7,375 nt of DNA from Ardenticatenia bacterium (GTDB lineage Bacteria > Chloroflexota > Anaerolineae > Aggregatilineales > Aggregatilineaceae): contig JALSSH010000563.1 of assembly GCA_026984385.1 (NCBI GenBank), positions 1-7,375 of the forward strand. The letters are read 5' to 3'. Numbering within the stretch: the stretch's first letter is position 1; each line of letters starts with the position of its first letter. A model generated the notes under the pieces. That model did no database searches and was not told the DNA's origin. It saw nothing but the letters and a program-made list of their open reading frames with translations. Positions 3,650 to 7,375 of the stretch are shown here, piece after piece. The position numbers and the translations under genes were made by a program.

Positions 3650-6466
3650 TCACGCCTCGGCGATCCAGGCGGCGGCCACGCGCGGCAAGTCCGCCAAGCG
3701 CCCACGCTGCACCGTGCACCCGGGCAAACTTTCCAAAAACACCTGCCCATAGCGCTTGGTGATAACGCGGTTGTCCAACAGCACCACCACGCCTCTGTCG
3801 CGCTTAGAGCGGATCAAGCGCCCGAAGCCCTGGCGAAAACGCAAGACCGCGTCTGGCACGGCATATTGCATAAAGCTGTTGTCGTAAAGCTCGGCGCGCG
3901 CCGCAAAGACCGGGTCGCTGGGCACGGCAAAAGGCAAGCGCACGATCACCACCACGCTCAAATCTTCCCCGGGTACGTCCACACCCTCCCAAAAAGATCG
4001 CGTGCCCAGCAAGACCGCGCGCTCCGCCTGCACAAAGCCATCCAACAACGCTTGGCGGCTGCTGCCGTCGCTTTGGTCAAAAACGAGGATGTCGCCCAAT
4101 GCCAGGCGTGGGGTGATCGCCTGAGCGGTCTGGCGCAGTTGCGCGTAGCTGGTGAAAAGGCCCAACAAACGCCCGTCGGTGGCCGTCGCCAACTCGATCA
4201 AAGAGCGTTCGACCGTGCGCTGATACTCTTCGCGCTGGTTGGGGGCGGGGATGTCGGTCGGGATGTAGATCAAGGTACTCTTTTCGTAGTCAAAGGGCGT
4301 GCCGACAACCGCATCTTCCACCTCAAAAGCGTTCAAGCGCTCGCGCACATAGTCGAATGTGCCGCCGGTGCGCAGCGTGGCGCTGGTGAGCACCACGCTA
4401 TTTTTGGCGTTCCAAAGATGCTCTTCCAGCAAAGGCCCGACGTGCAACGGCGCGGCGTGGATCGAAAGGCGCGTGCCGTCTTGGTCCACCTGCACCCAAT
4501 AGATCGTGTTTTCTTCCGGCGCAACGGAAAACGCTTCGAGCTGGCGATGAACTTGTTCCAACAGGCGCGCGGCGGTTTGTGTGCTGGAAAGCAGATCGTC
4601 GAAGTTGCGCACGTCGAACTCCTCCAACCCGCCCAGGCCGCGCGCCAAATGCGCCATCGCGTCAGCGATCGCCAGCGTGAAACGGCTCAGCACTTCCCAA
4701 GCCTGTTCCACGCGCGCCCATTCGGCCAGGCGGCGCTGTTTGGGTGTGATGCGCACTTGGTTCATATACTCGCCCGGGCGCAACGCGCCGACGCTGCGCA
4801 AAAAGTCGCGCAGTGTCTCGAAGTAGCGCTCCACATGCACGCCCATCACGCGCAAAGAATCCGCCACCTTCTGCACATACGCCTCGATCTGCTCGTAGTA
4901 TTTGGCGGGGACGCTGCCCCGCGTGCTGCGGAGAATATCCCCCAGCAAGCCGCGTTTGGCGTCGCCCAAGTCGTTGAGTTGGCGTTGCAAAGCGGCTTGA
5001 GTGATCTGGAACGAAAGGCCTTTGGTCGTCGCGTCTTCCAAATGGTGCGCCTCATCAATCACCAGATAGCGATAGTCCGGCAAAACGCGGCTGCCCAGTT
5101 GCACATCGGCGAGCAAAAGCGCGTGGTTCACCACGATGATATGTGCGGACTCAGCGGCGCGGCGCGCTTTGTAAAACGGGCATGTGCCGCCCATCTGCTC
5201 GCCGCAGCGTTCCAATGTGCACCCATCGTCCTCCGCGCTTAGCCGCGCCCAGACCGCGTTTTCCTCAAAGCCGCGCAACGAAATTGCGCCCTTGTCGCCG
5301 GAGTCCGTATCCAGCAGCCAGACCAAGATTTTTGCCAGCACGCGCAGCTCTGCCGCCGAAGTCGGGCCGCGTCGGCGCAAGTTCATCAGACGGCGCGGGC
5401 ACAAATAGTTGCTGCGCCCTTTGAGCACCACCGCCTCGAAGTCCACGCCCAGCGCTTGGCGCAAAAGCGGCAAGTCGCGGTTGATCAGCTGATCCTGCAA
5501 ATTGATCGTGGCCGTGCTGACGATCACACGCTCGCCGTTTTGCACCGCCCAGTAGATGGCGGGGATGAGGTAGGCCAAGCTCTTGCCCACGCCGGTCGGC
5601 GCTTCGATCATGAGGTGGCGGTCTTCGTTGAAGGCGCGGGCCACCGCGCGAAGCATGGTCACTTGTTGGGGACGGTGCTCGTAGTTCGGGAAGGCGCGCG
5701 CAAGCGGACCGTCCTCGCCGATCAGCGCGGCGAGCGCGTCCACGTCCAACGGGGTGCGCTCGGCCTTAGGGCGCAAAGGCCGCCAGGGTTGCCTATCCGG
5801 CATGAAAAGCGCGCTTTGCAAGCTGCGCAAAGAAACGGGCGCGCGGCGCGTTTTTTCGGTGAAAGCGGACTTGCCCCGCAACTTCAGCGCCTCTTCAAAA
5901 ACGACCCGAGCGCTCCACGCTTCCACGTTGTGCGCCGCCTCTACAATCTCGCGCAAGGTGGGCAGTGGCAAGTCCAAGATACGCTGCCACAGCGCCCAGT
6001 AGAGCTTGCCGGTGGCGATCGTGTCGTCTAGGGCGCGGTGCGCGTGTTCCAGCTCTAGGCCAAGCTGTGCGGTCAGGCTGGTGAGGTTGTAGCGCGGCGC
6101 AGTGGGCAACATCACCGAAGCCAGCTCGTAGGTATCTATGGCGACGTTGTGCGTGCCCAGGTCGTAGCGCGCCAAAAAGCCCAGATCGAAGTCCACGCGA
6201 TGGCCGACAATGGGGTGCTCGCCGATAAACGCGCGCAGATCGTCGAGCACCTGATGGATGTGCGGCGCGCCGACCAAGTCTTCCGTGTGAATGCCGGTGA
6301 TTGCAGTGATGCGTTCCGGCACGCTGCGCCCGGGGTTAACCAGCGTTCCGAATGTATCTACCAACTCGCCTTCGCGGAAAAGCGCCGCGCCAATCTCGAT
6401 GATTTCGTCCTCGTCCTGGTTGAGTCCGGTTGTTTCCAGATCAACGGCGACGAATGCGTCGCGCAT
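3650..6466 (-). CDS. dinG: DinG-type ATP-dependent helicase with N-terminal DEDDh exonuclease domain
   Basis: A 938-residue protein, close to the length of Gram-positive DinG. Residues 1-165 are a DnaQ-like 3'-5' exonuclease: DLETTG gives D9 and E11, HRVDFD gives D94, and HRALDD gives H143 and D148, a complete DEDDh set. Residues about 255-938 form an XPD/DinG superfamily-2 helicase. It has Walker A EAPTGVGKS (K295), motif Ia STATINLQDQ, DEAH at 471-474, SATL at 694-698 and the arginine-finger block QGFGRLIRS (R883, R886). Four cysteines at 356, 416, 421 and 429 sit where DinG/XPD proteins bind a [4Fe-4S] cluster. Family members act in the cytoplasm on damaged or structured nucleic acid such as R-loops and forks. 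In the related Staphylococcus aureus protein the exonuclease is the main reported activity, so helicase activity here is inferred from motifs only. CGGAG at 6473-6477, 6 nt before the ATG, supports the start. It has its own promoter and is not operonic. Confidence 0.95.
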   Translation of the reverse strand: MRDAFVAVDLETTGLNQDEDEIIEIGAALFREGELVDTFGTLVNPGRSVPERITAITGIHTEDLVGAPHIHQVLDDLRAFIGEHPIVGHRVDFDLGFLARYDLGTHNVAIDTYELASVMLPTAPRYNLTSLTAQLGLELEHAHRALDDTIATGKLYWALWQRILDLPLPTLREIVEAAHNVEAWSARVVFEEALKLRGKSAFTEKTRRAPVSLRSLQSALFMPDRQPWRPLRPKAERTPLDVDALAALIGEDGPLARAFPNYEHRPQQVTMLRAVARAFNEDRHLMIEAPTGVGKSLAYLIPAIYWAVQNGERVIVSTATINLQDQLINRDLPLLRQALGVDFEAVVLKGRSNYLCPRRLMNLRRRGPTSAAELRVLAKILVWLLDTDSGDKGAISLRGFEENAVWARLSAEDDGCTLERCGEQMGGTCPFYKARRAAESAHIIVVNHALLLADVQLGSRVLPDYRYLVIDEAHHLEDATTKGLSFQITQAALQRQLNDLGDAKRGLLGDILRSTRGSVPAKYYEQIEAYVQKVADSLRVMGVHVERYFETLRDFLRSVGALRPGEYMNQVRITPKQRRLAEWARVEQAWEVLSRFTLAIADAMAHLARGLGGLEEFDVRNFDDLLSSTQTAARLLEQVHRQLEAFSVAPEENTIYWVQVDQDGTRLSIHAAPLHVGPLLEEHLWNAKNSVVLTSATLRTGGTFDYVRERLNAFEVEDAVVGTPFDYEKSTLIYIPTDIPAPNQREEYQRTVERSLIELATATDGRLLGLFTSYAQLRQTAQAITPRLALGDILVFDQSDGSSRQALLDGFVQAERAVLLGTRSFWEGVDVPGEDLSVVVIVRLPFAVPSDPVFAARAELYDNSFMQYAVPDAVLRFRQGFGRLIRSKRDRGVVVLLDNRVITKRYGQVFLESLPGCTVQRGRLADLPRVAAAWIAEA

Positions 6467-6472
6467 TATGTG

Positions 6473-6477
6473 CTCCG
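6473..6477 (-). promoter_or_regulatory. Ribosome binding site of dinG
   Basis: Minus-strand CGGAG has a 6-nt spacer to ATG 6464-6466, fixing the start immediately before the first exonuclease strand. Confidence 0.55.
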
Positions 6478-6492
6478 TTTCTAAGTTCTTGG

Positions 6493-6510
6493 CTCTCGGT
6501 TATCCGAGGG
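6493..6510 (-). promoter_or_regulatory. Hairpin at the 5' end of the predicted dinG leader
   Basis: CTCGG (6495-6499) pairs with CCGAG (6504-6508) around a 4-nt loop. C6493-G6510 and a T6494/G6509 pair extend it to seven positions, though on the minus strand the latter is an A-C mismatch. It falls at the predicted transcript start of dinG (about 6506), so it could stabilise the 5' end or be partly outside the RNA. Confidence 0.3.
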
Positions 6511-6512
6511 GT

Positions 6513-6521
6513 ATTGTAGCA
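6513..6521 (-). promoter_or_regulatory. dinG promoter (extended -10)
   Basis: On the minus strand TGC precedes TACAAT (6518-6513), an extended -10 with five of six consensus matches. No good -35 is visible; TGAGCA at 6542-6537, with an 18-bp spacer, matches at three positions. The predicted start near 6506 gives a leader of about 40 nt. Confidence 0.55.
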
Positions 6522-6563
6522 TACCGTCCGCCCCCGTGCTCAAAGCAAATCGGCGTGCAGCGG

Positions 6564-6569
6564 TATAAT
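6564..6569 (+). promoter_or_regulatory. -10 element of the 64-aa protein/lipoprotein operon
   Basis: A perfect TATAAT on the plus strand is followed by a purine near 6576 as a likely start, giving a leader of about 42 nt. No convincing -35 or TG extension is present, so an activator or alternative holoenzyme contact may be needed. It is divergent from the dinG promoter, with the two -10 elements 45 bp apart. Confidence 0.5.
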
Positions 6570-6617
6570 AGGGCAACGGACAAGCCCACTTTTGGCTCGG
6601 AATAGAGGACGGGGCAA

Positions 6618-6812
6618 ATGGACTTACAAGATGTATGGCAATCAGTGACGTATATTCGCAACGAGGACGAGGAGATCGTGGCGGTGCAAGTGCCGATTGA
6701 CGCTTGGCGTGCCTTGCTAGACCGCGTGCAAGCGATGGAAGAGCGCGAGGCGGCACGAGCGCGGCTGGCTAAGCTGCGCAAAACGCAACAGTCGCAGGCG
6801 GGCACACCATGA
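6618..6812 (+). CDS. Small antitoxin-like protein of unknown function
   Basis: A 64-residue soluble protein. Residues 10-32 (VTYIRNEDEEIVAVQVPIDAWRA) follow the strand-strand-helix pattern 'y.ide.g...AVvvPi.ewe.Ll' seen in Phd/YefM-like antitoxins and related orphan small proteins. Residues 28-58 form a charged amphipathic helix, probably a coiled coil (RALLDRVQAMEEREAARARLAKLRK), followed by a disordered tail. The DNA-binding N-terminal part of classical Phd is not evident, because only about nine residues precede the first strand, and no toxin gene follows. The antitoxin link is therefore a resemblance only. GAGGA at 6605-6609 is 8 nt before the ATG, and TATAAT lies upstream. Its TGA overlaps the ATG of the lipoprotein gene (ATGA at 6809-6812), so the two are probably co-transcribed and translationally coupled. 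Confidence 0.75.
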   Translation: MDLQDVWQSVTYIRNEDEEIVAVQVPIDAWRALLDRVQAMEEREAARARLAKLRKTQQSQAGTP

Positions 6813-7375
6813 GCGCCATAGTGCACGCGCGGCAGTGGCTCGCGGCGCTGATGGTGTTAGGCGCGGTGTTGAGCGCTTGCGGCGGCAATTCGCCCGCACC
6901 GACTTTGCCGCCACCTTCGGCAGAAGCGCTGGACTTCGATATTTTAGCGGTGGAAGGGCCTTGGCTGCTCCGTGTGGAGCTGCAATTGACGCCCGAAAAG
7001 CTGCCCTTCACGCTGAGCTACGACGGCACGGCCTCGTTTTGGGTGCAACTCGACGGCTCGCTCAGCGGCTCGGGAGAGCTTACGCCCAACATCGTGAACT
7101 CGGCCTGCCGAGCACACGTCAACTCCAATAGGGTGCTCACTTTTCAGGTGAAGGGGTACGCTCACGGCACAGACGAGGGAATCCACGCCCGGCTCGAACT
7201 CCAACCGGAAAGCGCCGAGGCCGACGAGAGCTATGTGTTGGAATGCGGGCCAGGAGGTGAGCCGAGCACCGTCACCCAAGCGCTGTTTTGGCCCGCGTTG
7301 CAAGCATTGGGGAAACAGGAACTCGGCGCGTTCACGTTGGAAGGGCTGCGCTGGGATGTGCCGATGCGGGGCGGC
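6809..7375 (+). CDS. Predicted lipoprotein, truncated by the window edge
   Basis: The open frame from ATG 6809-6811 runs 189 codons to the right edge without a stop, so the C-terminus is missing. Residues 1-23 are a type-II signal peptide: short n-region with R8, hydrophobic WLAALMVLGAVL, then lipobox LSAC with lipidation Cys24. GGNSPAPTLPPPSAE forms a proline-rich tether. Absence of Asp right after the Cys fits ordinary outer-surface retention, but sorting rules outside proteobacteria differ. The rest is beta-strand rich (VEGPWLLRVELQL, SFWVQLDGSLSGSGEL, LTFQVKGYAHG), with C100 and C146 as a possible disulfide. It resembles no family I can name. The start is fixed by the ATGA overlap with the 64-aa gene and by the immediate signal peptide. 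No separate promoter is seen. Confidence 0.85.
   Translation, partial: MSAIVHARQWLAALMVLGAVLSACGGNSPAPTLPPPSAEALDFDILAVEGPWLLRVELQLTPEKLPFTLSYDGTASFWVQLDGSLSGSGELTPNIVNSACRAHVNSNRVLTFQVKGYAHGTDEGIHARLELQPESAEADESYVLECGPGGEPSTVTQALFWPALQALGKQELGAFTLEGLRWDVPMRGG

Noticed and set aside
3563..5242. Long plus-strand open frame of 559 codons
   Set aside because: It is antisense to dinG, whose frame shows every helicase and nuclease motif. Its own translation is low-complexity, rich in Ala, Arg, Gln and His, as expected for the mirror of GC-rich coding sequence.
6835..7303. Overlapping frames on both strands in the lipoprotein region
   Set aside because: They lack ribosome sites and recognisable protein. 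The frame from 6809 has a signal peptide, a lipobox and coupling to the upstream gene.
1..7375. CRISPR array, insertion sequence or phage module
   Set aside because: No spaced direct repeats, transposase or integrase motifs, or terminal inverted repeats flanking genes were seen on either strand.

Overview
This is a GC-rich, gene-dense bacterial chromosomal window. It carries two housekeeping genes, efp (translation elongation factor P) and a dinG-type helicase with an N-terminal exonuclease, among genes of unclear function. A lipoprotein signal with a lipobox, leaderless-looking intergenic spacing and the style of the hypothetical proteins would fit a Chloroflexota (Anaerolineae/Ardenticatenia-like) genome. 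That placement is an impression, because no marker here decides taxonomy. I see no insertion sequence, phage gene, CRISPR array, rRNA or tRNA.

Layout. At 1-103 the last 33 codons of a plus-strand gene end 5 bp from a convergent minus-strand gene. From 2743 down to 109 the minus strand carries a compact three-gene cluster. It runs from a small six-cysteine protein, overlapping by 8 nt, into a HAD hydrolase fused to a DinB-like domain, then after 18 nt into a two-part protein resembling the DUF7309/DUF6930 families. Upstream of it, also on the minus strand, is efp (2817-3374). It has its own extended -10 promoter and a clear intrinsic terminator whose U-tract lies only 7 nt before the Shine-Dalgarno of the next gene. 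From 3375 to 3649 there is no gene. This stretch holds the efp promoter and a very GC-rich 86-nt element (3521-3606) that folds on paper into an almost fully paired cloverleaf. Next comes dinG (3650-6466, minus strand). A 151-bp divergent intergenic region (6467-6617) separates it from a plus-strand pair: a 64-aa antitoxin-like protein (6618-6812) overlapping by 4 nt with a lipoprotein that runs off the window (6809-7375).

How the parts relate. efp and dinG each appear to have their own promoter and serve translation and DNA repair respectively. The three-gene cluster downstream of efp has no visible promoter of its own and may depend on read-through of the efp terminator. The small protein and lipoprotein are translationally coupled through an ATGA overlap.

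The most unusual object is the cloverleaf between dinG and efp. It is not a tRNA and has no U-tract. It could be a dispersed palindromic repeat, a structured RNA, or a 3' barrier for dinG transcripts. A genome-wide copy search would help choose between these.
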